Part shown: positions 14,225 to 24,108 of the stretch, in pieces
Position numbering within the stretch: position 1 is the stretch's first letter
How the letters are laid out: the number at the start of each line of letters is the position of its first letter
Assembly: GCF_003254625.1 (NCBI RefSeq)
Contig: NZ_QJRJ01000077.1
Span: 268,922-332,921, forward strand
DNA: 64,000 nt
Direction of reading: 5' to 3'
Origin: Flavobacterium ginsenosidimutans
GTDB lineage: Bacteria; Bacteroidota; Bacteroidia; Flavobacteriales; Flavobacteriaceae
Notes under the pieces: model-generated
Database searches by the model: none
Seen by the model: the letters and a program-made list of their open reading frames with translations, nothing else
Told to the model about the DNA's origin: nothing
Translations under genes and position numbers: made by a program

Positions 14225-16161
14225 ACTTTATATTTCTCATTCGCCGTCAGCATTTCCCAATTATCAGTTCTAAATGGCGATGCTGGAAATTTTTCTTTAT
14301 TAAAAAGATTAATTGTTGTATCGTCGTCTGCCCAGCCGTAATGCACTGCAACGGGATTTTGAACATTATCGCTTGAAACGATTATTTTGTTGTCTTTAAT
14401 GATCGCTTTCGCGGAATGAAAAACTTTGTCTGCACCAGCGATCTCGAAACCTTTTAATTCTTCATTATCTGAAGTTGATAATCCGCTGCCGATGTTATCG
14501 AAAGTAAGGATAATTTGGTTTCCTTTTATTTGTTGAGATTTATAAGTTGGTCCGCTGTGAACTTGTTTTTTGCCGTAAATATTATTCATCGCAATCGCTG
14601 CCAGACGCAAACCAATGTCTTGTTTGTTGGTTGGGTGAATGTCTTTTGCATTTCCAATATCGGTTGTTACGGCCATTCCAGTATTTGGCAATTTTAAAGT
14701 TTCAGATTGTGCTTCGCGAAGTTCTGCCCAACGGCTTCCTTTTTGGCTGTTTCCTCCAAATTCATCGAAAGTGGATAATTGAACAAAATAAAAAGGGAAA
14801 TTACCTTGTTTGAATTTTGTTCTCCAATCGTTTATCATTAATGGAAATGACTTTTTGTATTCTGCCGCTCTCCAAACATTGGCTTCTCCTTGATACCATA
14901 AAACTCCCTGCATCGCATAAGGCACTAATGGATTTACCATCGCATTGTACAACAAGGAAGGATAACTGTTTGGCGAAACTTCAATTCTCACTTTTACTAC
15001 GTTGAATTTCCAAAGTCCTTCTAACGGAAGACTCGAATCTTTAAAGTCGATTTTTAAATCTTGCGGATCGCCGTAAATTCCGCCGCCGCCGCTGTAATCT
15101 GTAATTCTTACTGCGATTACGTTTGTTCCTTCTTTAAGAACATTTGCTGGAATTTTGTAAATTCTTTTGGCATCCCAAAGATTGTTTGTTCCAATTTCTA
15201 CTCCGTTTACAAAGGTTTTGTCTTCGTCGTCAACTTTTGCTAAATGTAAAGTGGCTTCTTTTTTGGCTTGTTCTGCTGTTAAAACAATGGTTTTTCGCAT
15301 CCAGACAATTCCGTCGATATTGCTGATTTGCTGATTTTCCCAAAGTGAAGGCACTTTTATTTCTGGCCAGTTTTTATCTTGGTAATTTGCGTTTTTAAAT
15401 TGATCTTCGTTTTCCATTGAAACATCAAAACCTTGTACCTTTTTCAGATTGTCTAAAACTGATTTTTTATAGGTTTCAAAAATGGCATTGATATCTACGG
15501 TTGGAACATCAGCAATCATGGCTTTAAAATCAGGACTATTTTCAAAAGCTTCACGGCTTGTCCAAGTTTCAACATTGGTTCCGCCCCAAGAAGTATTGAT
15601 AATTCCGATTGGGATTTTTAATTCTGAATACAATTTTCTAGCGAAATAATATCCAACTGCTGTAAAGTTGCCTACATTTTCTTTATTTGCTACTTCCCAT
15701 TTCCCTTGTTTTAAATCGTCTTTTGGAGTTCCGCTTAAATCTTGCGCAACGCCAAAATGACGAATCATTGGATAATCTGCACTGCTAATTTCTTTTTCAG
15801 AATTCATGGTTTTGAAAACCTGAAATTCCATATTCGATTGTCCGCTGCAAATCCAAACTTCGCCAACCAAAACATTTTTGATCGTGATTTTATTTTTTCC
15901 GATAATGAGTAATTCGAAAGGTCCACCGGCTTTTTCTGGACTTAAATTTACCGTCCATTTTCCGTTTTTATCGGCCGCTGTTTTCTTAATTTGTTTATTA
16001 AAATGAATTTCTATACTTTCATTTGCATCGGCAAAACCCCAAATCGGAATTTGCTTGTCTCTTTGCAAAACCATTCCGTCAGAGAATATTAAAGGCATCC
16101 TTACATTAGCGCTAGATATCGCACTAAATATCAATAAAATAAAAACTATTGATTTTTTCAT
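14215..16161 (-). CDS. SASA-domain carbohydrate acetylesterase, CE20-like (predicted xyloglucan acetylesterase)
   Basis: A 648-residue secreted esterase with signal peptide (about residues 1-18). The SGNH/SASA fold is split. Block I EVWICSGQSNMEF carries the nucleophile S109; the catalytic D507/H509 pair lies in NAKDIHPTNK; and an inserted galactose-binding-like jelly roll occupies about residues 245-390 (FVNGVEIGTNNLWDAKRIY). This architecture matches CE20, a family established with a xyloglucan acetylesterase of Xanthomonas, and sialate O-acetylesterases. Side-chain galactose of xyloglucan is often O-acetylated, so removal before GH2 or GH95 action fits the locus. The gene follows GH5 and precedes GH95 on the same strand. 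Confidence 0.88.
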   Translation of the reverse strand: MKKSIVFILLIFSAISSANVRMPLIFSDGMVLQRDKQIPIWGFADANESIEIHFNKQIKKTAADKNGKWTVNLSPEKAGGPFELLIIGKNKITIKNVLVGEVWICSGQSNMEFQVFKTMNSEKEISSADYPMIRHFGVAQDLSGTPKDDLKQGKWEVANKENVGNFTAVGYYFARKLYSELKIPIGIINTSWGGTNVETWTSREAFENSPDFKAMIADVPTVDINAIFETYKKSVLDNLKKVQGFDVSMENEDQFKNANYQDKNWPEIKVPSLWENQQISNIDGIVWMRKTIVLTAEQAKKEATLHLAKVDDEDKTFVNGVEIGTNNLWDAKRIYKIPANVLKEGTNVIAVRITDYSGGGGIYGDPQDLKIDFKDSSLPLEGLWKFNVVKVRIEVSPNSYPSLLYNAMVNPLVPYAMQGVLWYQGEANVWRAAEYKKSFPLMINDWRTKFKQGNFPFYFVQLSTFDEFGGNSQKGSRWAELREAQSETLKLPNTGMAVTTDIGNAKDIHPTNKQDIGLRLAAIAMNNIYGKKQVHSGPTYKSQQIKGNQIILTFDNIGSGLSTSDNEELKGFEIAGADKVFHSAKAIIKDNKIIVSSDNVQNPVAVHYGWADDDTTINLFNKEKFPASPFRTDNWEMLTANEKYKVSK

Positions 16162-16192
16162 ATTTTCTAATTTAAATATTTTTGAACCACAT

Positions 16193-16254
16193 AAGTGATA
16201 TAAGAGATTTTAAGTTTTAAATTTATTCATTTCTAAAATTTACTTATATCACTT
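16193..16254. repeat. Inverted repeat between GH5 and acetylesterase genes
   Basis: AAGTGATATAAG (16193-16204) and CTTATATCACTT (16243-16254) are perfect 12-bp arms with a 38-base AT-rich spacer. Confidence 0.7.
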
Positions 16255-16275
16255 GCATGATTTAAAGACTTATTT

Positions 16276-17766
16276 CTATTGTAAACCTTCGATTAAAGCA
16301 TTTAAAGCCTGTGTATCGAAGACGGTATTATTGCTTCTATTTATAATTCCAAAACCGTTATTTCCTGTACTTCCTTCGTCCCAATAAAAAGGTAATAATC
16401 CGTTTGCTTTTGCTGTTTTGACTACCGTTTTTAAATAATATGCTCTCGAATTTAAATGTAAAGTCAAAGCATCTCCTGTCAAAGTTGTTCTTCGAATTGC
16501 TCCAAATTCTCCTAAAAGAACTGGAATTCCTTTGTCTACAAATTGGGTTTTCATCAATTTGAAACTTTTCTCTAAATCAGCTTCTTCACCCCAACTTGCA
16601 TTTCGTTCTGTATCTGTTGTTGAGTGAAAACCAACTCCCCAATAATAGAACATTTTACCCCAAGATTCGTCTTTGGTTAAACCAGCAAAATTCCACGGAG
16701 AATAATAATGTACTTCGACCATCATTCTGCCTGTAACTTTATCTACTGGCAATGTAGTCATTAATTTGTTTGTTTTTTCAATATCTGTAGTTGGACCTTG
16801 AACTACTAAAACACGAGTAGCGTTTTTCCCTCCTGTTGAACGAACGGCATCAATAAATGTTTGGTGATATGAAGTTAAAACTGCCATTTGTGCTGCATCT
16901 TCAACCGCTGGTTCGTTGGCGCTTGCAAAAAGTAAATGCTCATCGAAACCTCTTAAATGCGTTGCGATTTGTTCCCAAAAAGCTTTTTGTTTCGCATTAT
17001 TTTCATCTTTTTTAGCTTCGGTAATATTGTTTTCCAGCCAGCCTCCATCCCAGTGAATATTGACCACAACATACATATCATTGTCAACACAATATTGTAC
17101 CACTTCTTTTACTCTATCCAGCCATTCAGTTTTGATTTTTGCTGTTGCTGCATTTTCAAGATTCTGATTCCAAGAACACGGAATTCTGATCGCATTAAAT
17201 CCGTTTGCTTTTACAGCATCAATTAAGGCTTTTGTCACTTTTGGATTTCCCCAAGCGGTTTCGCCTCCAGTTGCTTCTAAAGTATTTCCGATATTCCAAC
17301 CTAATTTAATTTTTGCTGCCAATTCAACTGCAGAACTTCCCATTCCTGATGCATCGGCTGCAATTGGATTAGTGTTATAACTTGGATATAAACTTCCTGC
17401 TGCTTGAGAAACTGAAATTGCCTCAGAAGCAAGTTCACCGCCACTTAGTGTAATAACTGCATTTCGCAGAGCCGTAGTCGTATTTTCTAAAGCAGTAATT
17501 TTTACTACTGTTTGTCCCGATGTTCCAGTAGTCTGACTTAATTTTATCCAACTGGCAGAATTACTCAAAGTCCAAGTGACGCCATTAGAATTAATCGTTA
17601 TTTCAATTGTATTTTCTTTGCTTTCAAAATCAATTTTGCTTGTAGTAGAAGAAAGCGTTTTTATAGTTGGAGGAGTCTCTTCTTTATCTGAACTGCAAGC
17701 TAAAACTCCTAAAAAAGCAAAGCACAGTATAAAGCTCAAGACATAATCTTTGATTGTTTTTTTCAT
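16276..17766 (-). CDS. BACON-GH5 endo-glucanase, predicted surface endo-xyloglucanase
   Basis: A 496-residue lipoprotein (lipobox GVLAC, C24, then SSDKEE). Residues 38-125 form a BACON domain (TWTLSNSASWIKLSQTTG, ending VSQAAG), and residues 140-495 form a GH5 (beta/alpha)8 barrel close to subfamily 4. Seen: LGWNIGNTLEA, the acid/base E285 in ASANEP, and the nucleophile E420 in LLGEFGA. B. ovatus BoGH5A, the surface endo-xyloglucanase, has the same BACON-GH5 layout; there BACON acts as a spacer that holds the enzyme off the membrane. This is the only endo-acting enzyme in the locus and should start degradation outside the cell. Confidence 0.93.
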   Translation of the reverse strand: MKKTIKDYVLSFILCFAFLGVLACSSDKEETPPTIKTLSSTTSKIDFESKENTIEITINSNGVTWTLSNSASWIKLSQTTGTSGQTVVKITALENTTTALRNAVITLSGGELASEAISVSQAAGSLYPSYNTNPIAADASGMGSSAVELAAKIKLGWNIGNTLEATGGETAWGNPKVTKALIDAVKANGFNAIRIPCSWNQNLENAATAKIKTEWLDRVKEVVQYCVDNDMYVVVNIHWDGGWLENNITEAKKDENNAKQKAFWEQIATHLRGFDEHLLFASANEPAVEDAAQMAVLTSYHQTFIDAVRSTGGKNATRVLVVQGPTTDIEKTNKLMTTLPVDKVTGRMMVEVHYYSPWNFAGLTKDESWGKMFYYWGVGFHSTTDTERNASWGEEADLEKSFKLMKTQFVDKGIPVLLGEFGAIRRTTLTGDALTLHLNSRAYYLKTVVKTAKANGLLPFYWDEGSTGNNGFGIINRSNNTVFDTQALNALIEGLQ

Positions 17767-17801
17767 TTGGTTTGGTTTAAGTTAAGTGTAAGTCTTTAAA
17801 A

Positions 17802-17832
17802 TCAACGCCAGCTTTTTATGGGCTGGCGTTGA
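17802..17832 (-). terminator. GC-rich hairpin between GH3 and GH5 genes (terminator-like or attenuator)
   Basis: TCAACGCCAGC and GCTGGCGTTGA are perfect 11-bp arms with a 9-base loop. On the minus strand it is met 29 bases before the GH3 stop is left behind by GH5, that is, after GH3 comes later; in transcription order it lies after the GH3 stop and before the GH5 start and is followed by TTTT. It may reduce read-through into GH5. Confidence 0.65.
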
Positions 17833-17861
17833 GAGTTTGGTTATTTTATAGCAACAACAAT

Positions 17862-20099
17862 TTATTTAACTGTTACCTGAATTTCTTTTTTGATGTCTCT
17901 AGAAGAAGTTCCTACTTTAATAGTATATTTTCCTGGCTCAACTGTCCATTTTTTAGCAGCAACATCGTAATATGCTAATTCTTTTACTGGAACTTTAATG
18001 GTTACATTTTCTGAACCTCCAGCTTTAACAGCAACTTTTTTGAAACCTTTTAATTCTTGTGCTGCACGTGTAATTTTAGAATCTGATTTCGCAGTATATA
18101 ATTGAACTACTTCTTTTCCGTCTACTTTTCCAGTATTTTTAACTTCAACAGAAACTTCAATTACATCAGTTTGAGCATATGAATCTTTATTCGATTTTGC
18201 ATTATCAAGCGCGAAAGTCGTGTATGATAATCCGTAACCGAAAGGATATAATGGCGCTACGTTTTTAGTATCAAACCAACGGTATCCAATCAAAAGTCCT
18301 TCAGCGTAATTTACTGTTTTATCTCCAGGGAAACTGTTTGTTGCGTGTGCAGGAGAATCTTTTAATTGTTTAGGCATTGTCCAAGGTAATTTTCCTGACG
18401 GATTTACTTTTCCTAAAATAACATCTGCCAAAGCATTTCCTCCTTCAGATCCGTTAAACCAACTCCACACTAAAGCTGAAGTTTTTTGGCTCACTTCATT
18501 AATATCAAATGGAGCACCAGCAACCATAACTACAATAGTTTTTGGATTAACAGCCAATACTTGTTTGATTAATTCTTCTTGTCCAAATGGCAAGTGTAAA
18601 TCTCTACGGTCTGAAGCTTCTGTTTCGTAATCACGGTTTGAACCCGCAAAAATAATCGCCACATCAGAGTTTTTAGCTGCTTCTACTGCTTCTTTAACTT
18701 TTGCTGGATCTAGTTCATCGATTGTAACCGGTCCATTAGCCGTAATATTTCCTAAATTTCCTCTGTTCTTCTTATCGTAACGCTCTAAATATCCTTCAGC
18801 ATAATTAATTTTAATTGATGCAGGAAGTCTGTTTTTAAGACCTTCAAGAGGTGTAACTTCTCTTTTTGTTTTTACTCCAGCTCCAAATCCGCCAAGAGCA
18901 TTTTTCTTTGTCGCATTGTTTCCAATCACTGCAATAGATTTTACTCCATCCAATTTTAACGGTAATGCATTGTTTTCGTTTTTCAACAATACAATTGCTT
19001 CAGCGGCAATTTTGTAGGCATCTTGGTAATGTGCTTCGGTTGCAATGCTTCCTTTTGCACGCTCGCCTCCGCCCATTGCTTTCACTTGGAATAAAACTCT
19101 TAAAATACGTTTTACATGCAAATCAATTTCTTTCTCAGAAACTTCTCCAGATTTAACTGCAGCGATTAATTTATCGGCCAAGAAAAATTCATTGAAAGGT
19201 TTTGGTGTTCCCATTTCAATATCTAAACCACTTTTCAAAGTTTTTGCTGTAGAATGAACCGCAGCCCAGTCTGAAACTACAACGCCTTTAAATCCCCATT
19301 CGTCACGAAGGATTTTATTCAGCATATAATCATTTTCACATAAATATTCCCCTCTGAATTTATTGTAAGCACCCATAATACTGTATGCTTTTGCTTCTTT
19401 AACCGAAGCTTCAAAAGCTGGAAGATAAATTTCGCGAAGTGTACGTTCATCAATTTGTACATCTACAAAATCGCGATTCGTTTCCTGATTGTTTGCTGCA
19501 TAATGTTTTACACACGCCATTACATCTTTTTCTTGTAGACCTACAATCAAAGGCACCGCGATTTTTTTATTCAAAAATGGGTCTTCAGACATATATTCGT
19601 ACGTTCTTCCTCCAAGTGGCGTTCTTACCATATTGATGGCTGGCGAAAGTAACATGTCTTTATCTCTTGCACGTAATTCTTCTCCTAAACTGGTTCCAAA
19701 AGTATGCGACATTTCTGCATTCCAAGTTGCTGCCAAAGCGCCTCCTGCTGGATAATATGTTGCAAAATCGTTTGTCCATCCGGCTGGAGCCCAATTATCT
19801 CTTGAGATTTCTTCACGAACTCCCAACGGACCGTCGGCCATTTTTAATTCTGGAATTCCTAAACGTTTTACACCTGCATTGGCAAACATGCTGTTTCCGT
19901 GAAGCATTCCAATTTTTTCTTCTAATGTCATTTGCGAAATCAATTTGTCGATTTCGGCATCGTGATCTGTGCTTATTTCTTTTCCAACGTATTCTTCGGT
20001 TTGCGCCGAATTTGAAGCTAAAGTTTGCGCATCATTTTTACAAGAAGTAAACAATGCAAAAACCAAAGCCGATGAAAGGAATATCATTTTGTTTTTCAT
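17862..20099 (-). CDS. GH3 beta-glucosidase (lipoprotein)
   Basis: A 745-residue GH3 enzyme of the BglX type. It starts with a lipoprotein signal (LFTSC, C20, then KNDAQ). The N-terminal barrel carries GGRTYEYMSEDP, VKHYAANNQET and the nucleophile D277 in GVVVSDWAAVH. The (alpha/beta)6 sandwich domain follows with AGSNRDYETEASDR (acid/base region), and the C-terminal fibronectin-like domain starts near SYTTFALDN. The predicted reaction is exo-removal of beta-linked glucose, which finishes the backbone of xyloglucan oligosaccharides after alpha-xylose removal. It follows GH39. The lipoprotein signal predicts periplasm-facing or surface anchoring. Confidence 0.93.
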   Translation of the reverse strand: MKNKMIFLSSALVFALFTSCKNDAQTLASNSAQTEEYVGKEISTDHDAEIDKLISQMTLEEKIGMLHGNSMFANAGVKRLGIPELKMADGPLGVREEISRDNWAPAGWTNDFATYYPAGGALAATWNAEMSHTFGTSLGEELRARDKDMLLSPAINMVRTPLGGRTYEYMSEDPFLNKKIAVPLIVGLQEKDVMACVKHYAANNQETNRDFVDVQIDERTLREIYLPAFEASVKEAKAYSIMGAYNKFRGEYLCENDYMLNKILRDEWGFKGVVVSDWAAVHSTAKTLKSGLDIEMGTPKPFNEFFLADKLIAAVKSGEVSEKEIDLHVKRILRVLFQVKAMGGGERAKGSIATEAHYQDAYKIAAEAIVLLKNENNALPLKLDGVKSIAVIGNNATKKNALGGFGAGVKTKREVTPLEGLKNRLPASIKINYAEGYLERYDKKNRGNLGNITANGPVTIDELDPAKVKEAVEAAKNSDVAIIFAGSNRDYETEASDRRDLHLPFGQEELIKQVLAVNPKTIVVMVAGAPFDINEVSQKTSALVWSWFNGSEGGNALADVILGKVNPSGKLPWTMPKQLKDSPAHATNSFPGDKTVNYAEGLLIGYRWFDTKNVAPLYPFGYGLSYTTFALDNAKSNKDSYAQTDVIEVSVEVKNTGKVDGKEVVQLYTAKSDSKITRAAQELKGFKKVAVKAGGSENVTIKVPVKELAYYDVAAKKWTVEPGKYTIKVGTSSRDIKKEIQVTVK

Positions 20100-20119
20100 A
20101 GATAGTTAGGTGTTTTTTG

Positions 20120-20158
20120 ATTTAAAGATTTTTGATTCCTCACAAATCATCTTTAAAT
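20120..20158. repeat. Inverted repeat between GH39 and GH3 genes
   Basis: ATTTAAAGAT (20120-20129) and ATCTTTAAAT (20149-20158) form perfect arms with a 19-base spacer that itself contains TGATT/AATCA. Confidence 0.6.
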
Positions 20159-20197
20159 ACCGTTAATACTATTTTTATGTTTGTGGTTTTCTCTTTA

Positions 20198-21784
20198 TTA
20201 TTGTTTAATTAAATTCAGCATTACAACATCATTTTCGTTGATTTTAAATTCTCTGCTGAAAGTTCCTTTTGCGTCAATTGTAATTTTTTCTGTTGAAATT
20301 GGCGCGCCGTTATTTTTTTCTTTTATGGAATTGACTTGCTCACGTGTTAACTGACTTGGTTTTTTCATCGACAGATAATCTGCGTAAGCGTCGTTTACTT
20401 TATAACCAACTTTGTAAATTTCTAAAAGATATTTTCCTTTCTGTATTCCGTCAATCTCCACTTTTACTTTTCCTTTTTCTTTTGATGGAAGATCCTGAAT
20501 GTAATAAGTTTGGTTCCAAACTTTATCGCCGGGATGTGTATTCGTAAAATCCCATAATAAAACTTGTACATCGCCTTTTGCATTTTTGGAAGTCCAAGAA
20601 GCTTTATCACTGTTTTGAAGTTCTGTTTCTCCTAATTTATTCATTAAATAATAAGAGAAATATGCTGGCTTTTTAATTCCCTGCGTATTCAACAATCCGA
20701 AACCGCCGTGAAAAGGCGTGAATCTTGGTCCTGGTTCTTCAAAAACATCGGTAAAAACCCAATATGACATGGAGTTTGCCGCATTTCCAACTTGCTTGAG
20801 TTTTTGCAGAATGTAAGCTGCCGAATGATAACTGTCGTGAATTGGATCTGCTGGTGTATAAGAAGAACTCCACTCTGTGTAATGCAATTCTAAATTTGGT
20901 TTAGCCGAATTGGTAATCTGCTTACGCGAATTTATAACATCTCCGTTTACACTGTTTACATCTGGACTCAAAACTGTTCCAGAAGTTCCGAATTCATCCA
21001 AATATCCTTGGTTTACACCATAAGTATGTGTTGAGATAAAATCTAGGGGCACATTATTTTTAAAACAAAAATCAATTGTTTCCGGAACCCATCCTGCGCC
21101 TGCCGTTGCGGGTCCGCCAACTTTGTATGCAGGGTTTACTGCTTTTACGCCACGGGCTGCATAATCGTATAATTTAAAATAATCTGCCTGTGTTCCTGTC
21201 CAAAAACCTGGGGATAAGTTAGGCTCATTCCAAACTTCAAAGTACCATGTTTTTACTTCTTCGTCTCCATAGCGTTCTTTAAAATGCTGAGTTAAATTTC
21301 GAATTAAATCTTCCCATTTTTTATAGTCTTTTGGAGGCGTAACGTTTCCTTTCCACCAAAAAATAGTTTCTTTTCCGCTTGCCAAAGCATTCGGCATAAA
21401 ACCTAATTCAACAAACGGTTTCATTTTTAGACTCACAATATAATCGAACAAAACGTCTACATATTGGTAATTGTATTCTGGATTTCCTTTTTCGTCTTCA
21501 CGATAAACGGCCATATCATCGGTCAATAAACCATGAAAACGGATGTATTTAAAATCACATTCTTTTTTTACCAATGCCAATTGCTGCTGCCAGTCTGCAC
21601 GAAGACCTTCATTTGCTCTTCCCGCACCGATGCATTCTTTGAACATGGTATTTAATTTTCCTGCTTCTTTTTTGAAATCTACTTTTATAATTCTGTTTTG
21701 AGAATCAGCGTTTGTTGCTTGTGCAAATGATTTAAAGCTTGCCAAACCAACAAAAACAAATAGTATTACTAGGCTTTTTTTCAT
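20198..21784 (-). CDS. GH39 family glycoside hydrolase (beta-xylosidase-like)
   Basis: A 528-residue clan GH-A enzyme with signal peptide (residues 1-21, ending KSFAQ). Seen: the barrel with KYIRFHGLLTDDM, the acid/base E187 in YFEVWNEPNL, DFISTHTYG, and the nucleophile E304 in LHYTEWSSSY. A C-terminal beta domain is present. GH39 members include beta-xylosidases, alpha-L-iduronidases and others; the bacterial exported forms are mostly treated as beta-xylosidases. In this locus a beta-xylosyl or arabinosyl side-chain role is conceivable, but GH39 is not part of the B. ovatus xyloglucan locus, so specificity is open. It lies 23 bases after the GH3 gene before it and is probably translated from the same message. 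Confidence 0.88.
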   Translation of the reverse strand: MKKSLVILFVFVGLASFKSFAQATNADSQNRIIKVDFKKEAGKLNTMFKECIGAGRANEGLRADWQQQLALVKKECDFKYIRFHGLLTDDMAVYREDEKGNPEYNYQYVDVLFDYIVSLKMKPFVELGFMPNALASGKETIFWWKGNVTPPKDYKKWEDLIRNLTQHFKERYGDEEVKTWYFEVWNEPNLSPGFWTGTQADYFKLYDYAARGVKAVNPAYKVGGPATAGAGWVPETIDFCFKNNVPLDFISTHTYGVNQGYLDEFGTSGTVLSPDVNSVNGDVINSRKQITNSAKPNLELHYTEWSSSYTPADPIHDSYHSAAYILQKLKQVGNAANSMSYWVFTDVFEEPGPRFTPFHGGFGLLNTQGIKKPAYFSYYLMNKLGETELQNSDKASWTSKNAKGDVQVLLWDFTNTHPGDKVWNQTYYIQDLPSKEKGKVKVEIDGIQKGKYLLEIYKVGYKVNDAYADYLSMKKPSQLTREQVNSIKEKNNGAPISTEKITIDAKGTFSREFKINENDVVMLNLIKQ

Positions 21785-21807
21785 GTTTAAGTTTTATTCT
21801 TTTACAA

Positions 21808-23964
21808 TTATTTAGCTGAAATTTTCTTTTTCAGAAGTATGTTATCTGAAGAATTTCCGATCTGGATTTCGGTTGTGTTTTTTTCAAGTTCGAACGCTTG
21901 TTTTGCTGTATTCCAATATTCTAAGTCTTTTGCTTTTACAATCAAATCAACACTTTTGGTTTCTCCAGCTTTAAAGAAAACTCTCTTAAATGCTTTCAAT
22001 TCTTTTTCTGGTCGTTCCACTTTCGATTCTAATTGTTTTACGTAAAGCTGAACTACTTCATCACCATCTTTATTTCCAGTATTTGTGACAGAAACTGTAG
22101 CTTTTAATTCTTCATTTTTCGAAATAGTTTCAGAACTCGTTTCAATCGAATTGTATTTGAAAGTCGTATAACTTAATCCGTGACCAAAAGCATATAATGG
22201 TTTCTTTTTAAAATACATATAGGTTCTTCCATTTCGAATGTTATAATCCAATAATTCCGGAAGATCGGTAATATCTCTTACCCAAGTTTGCGTTAAACGT
22301 CCTGCAGGATTATAATCTCCAAATAAAACATCTGCCAATGCCGTTCCTGTTTCCTGACTATTCTGAGCCATGTGTACAATTGCTGGAACATTTTCCTGAG
22401 TCCAATTGATTGCATAAGGAAAACTGCTGATTAATGCGACCACCGTTTTCGGATTTGCCTGATAAACTACCTTGATCAAATCTTCTTGTTCTAAAGTTAG
22501 AGACTGGCGGTCAACCGCTTCTTTTCCTTCACTTGGAACTGGACAATTTGCCCATCCAGCATTACAAACAGGGTGATTTCCAACAATGACAATTACAAAA
22601 TCTGCTTTTTTTGCTATTGTTGCTGCTTTTCCGTCAATGTTATTTTTTGCGACTAAAACTTCGACATTATTCCCCAGCTTCTTTTTTATTCCTTCCAAAG
22701 GTGTAATAACATAAGGAGGCGTTCCGCTGTACCAGTCTAAAAGCACTTCATCAGCCCGAGGTCCAATAACGGCAACTGTTTTTATTTTTTCCTTTTGCAA
22801 GGGCAAAAATCCCTTTTCATTTTTCAATAAAACAATAGATTTTTGAGTTGCCTCTAAAGCGATTTTCTTGTGCGCTTCTGTTTTCCAAGGATCGATTGTA
22901 TCTTTATCTTTTCCGATTTTCGAATATGGATTTTCTTCTGAAGCATCAAGCATTCCAAGTTTTATCATTACTCGGTAATTTCCACGCAAAACTTCATCAA
23001 GATCTTTTTCTTTCAAATATCCATTAGAAAGAGCACCATAAATACCATCTATAAATTCATCCAAAAATTGGTTAATACCCGCTTTTACAGCTGCAGCCGC
23101 TCCTAAATATTTATCTGCATAATATTTATGATCTGAAAGAAGCAATTTAAAAGCACCTCCATCGGTACAAATAATACCATTTTGGCCCCATTCTTTCTGC
23201 GTAATATTTTTAAGCATCGGATGTACCATTGCTGGAATTCCATTTACTTTGTTATACGCCGCCATATAAGCACGTGAGCCTCCTTCCACAACTCCCATTT
23301 GAAAAGGAAGTGCGTAATATTCTCTCCAGAGTCTTTCATCAAAATCAGATGATGTATAGGTTCTTCCGTCTTCATTGCTGTTTGCCAAAAAATGCTTCAT
23401 CAACGAAGCCGTTTGCCAGTATTTGGAGTTATTTCCTTGTAAGCCTTTTACAAAAGCAACTGTCATAATTCCGTTAAAAAAAGCATCTTCTCCGTAACTT
23501 TCTTCAGTACGTCCCCAGCGCGGATCTCTTGCAATATCTGCATTTGGAGCACGAACTACTAGTCCACCTCGATTGTATTTTTGCAAAGCAAAACGGGTTT
23601 CATAGCCTTCAACATTTGCAACTTTTTGAAGAAGTTCAACATCCCAAGTTTCTCCTAAACCATACGCTTGAGGGAAAGTGGTTGTTGTTAATGGCTTTTT
23701 ATTTTTTCCTCCCCATTCACCTGGTCCGCCCAAAGCCAATCCATGTAATCCCTCTACATGACCTGTACCAATAAGTCCTAATCTTTTTACTGACGGATTT
23801 GTGCTTAGAGCCTGAACTTTTTCATCCAGCGTCATCAAAGACAGCAAATTGTCAATACGCTTTTCAGTATCTAAACTCGGATCCTGAAAAGGATATTGCT
23901 TTTGCTGTGATAACATCAAATTAGCAGATAAAAGAAAAAAGATATAAAGAATACTGTTTTTCAT
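21808..23964 (-). CDS. GH3 glycoside hydrolase of the beta-xylosidase/arabinosidase-like branch
   Basis: A 718-residue GH3 enzyme with signal peptide (residues 1-19, ending LMLSQ). Compared with the other GH3 of the locus it has the plant and fungal xylosidase-like features: VRAPNADIARDPRWGRTEES, LMKHFLANSNEDGRT and the nucleophile D268 in GIICTDGGAF. The (alpha/beta)6 sandwich domain and C-terminal fibronectin-like domain are present. The substrate could be beta-xylose, beta-glucose or alpha-arabinose. With GH39 next to it, two xylosidase-like activities may serve side chains that differ from simple fucogalactoxyloglucan. Confidence 0.9.
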   Translation of the reverse strand: MKNSILYIFFLLSANLMLSQQKQYPFQDPSLDTEKRIDNLLSLMTLDEKVQALSTNPSVKRLGLIGTGHVEGLHGLALGGPGEWGGKNKKPLTTTTFPQAYGLGETWDVELLQKVANVEGYETRFALQKYNRGGLVVRAPNADIARDPRWGRTEESYGEDAFFNGIMTVAFVKGLQGNNSKYWQTASLMKHFLANSNEDGRTYTSSDFDERLWREYYALPFQMGVVEGGSRAYMAAYNKVNGIPAMVHPMLKNITQKEWGQNGIICTDGGAFKLLLSDHKYYADKYLGAAAAVKAGINQFLDEFIDGIYGALSNGYLKEKDLDEVLRGNYRVMIKLGMLDASEENPYSKIGKDKDTIDPWKTEAHKKIALEATQKSIVLLKNEKGFLPLQKEKIKTVAVIGPRADEVLLDWYSGTPPYVITPLEGIKKKLGNNVEVLVAKNNIDGKAATIAKKADFVIVIVGNHPVCNAGWANCPVPSEGKEAVDRQSLTLEQEDLIKVVYQANPKTVVALISSFPYAINWTQENVPAIVHMAQNSQETGTALADVLFGDYNPAGRLTQTWVRDITDLPELLDYNIRNGRTYMYFKKKPLYAFGHGLSYTTFKYNSIETSSETISKNEELKATVSVTNTGNKDGDEVVQLYVKQLESKVERPEKELKAFKRVFFKAGETKSVDLIVKAKDLEYWNTAKQAFELEKNTTEIQIGNSSDNILLKKKISAK

Positions 23965-24006
23965 TTTTTGGAAGAAGGACTAATTTTTTTGGGTTGTGTT
24001 TTATAA

Positions 24007-24096
24007 TACCTAACAGGTTTTAAAAACCTGTTAGAATATTCAAATCTCATCGTTGCGTAACGAAACCCGACAGGTTTTAAAAACCTGTCGGATTTT
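24007..24096. repeat. Two palindromes of the CCYRACAGGTTT family
   Basis: A CCTAACAGG hairpin at 24007-24036 and a CCCGACAGG hairpin at 24063-24096 lie between the GH97 and GH3 genes. Both have the TTTTAAAAA turn that is also seen elsewhere in the family. Confidence 0.75.
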
Positions 24097-24108
24097 AGAA
24101 ATTAATAA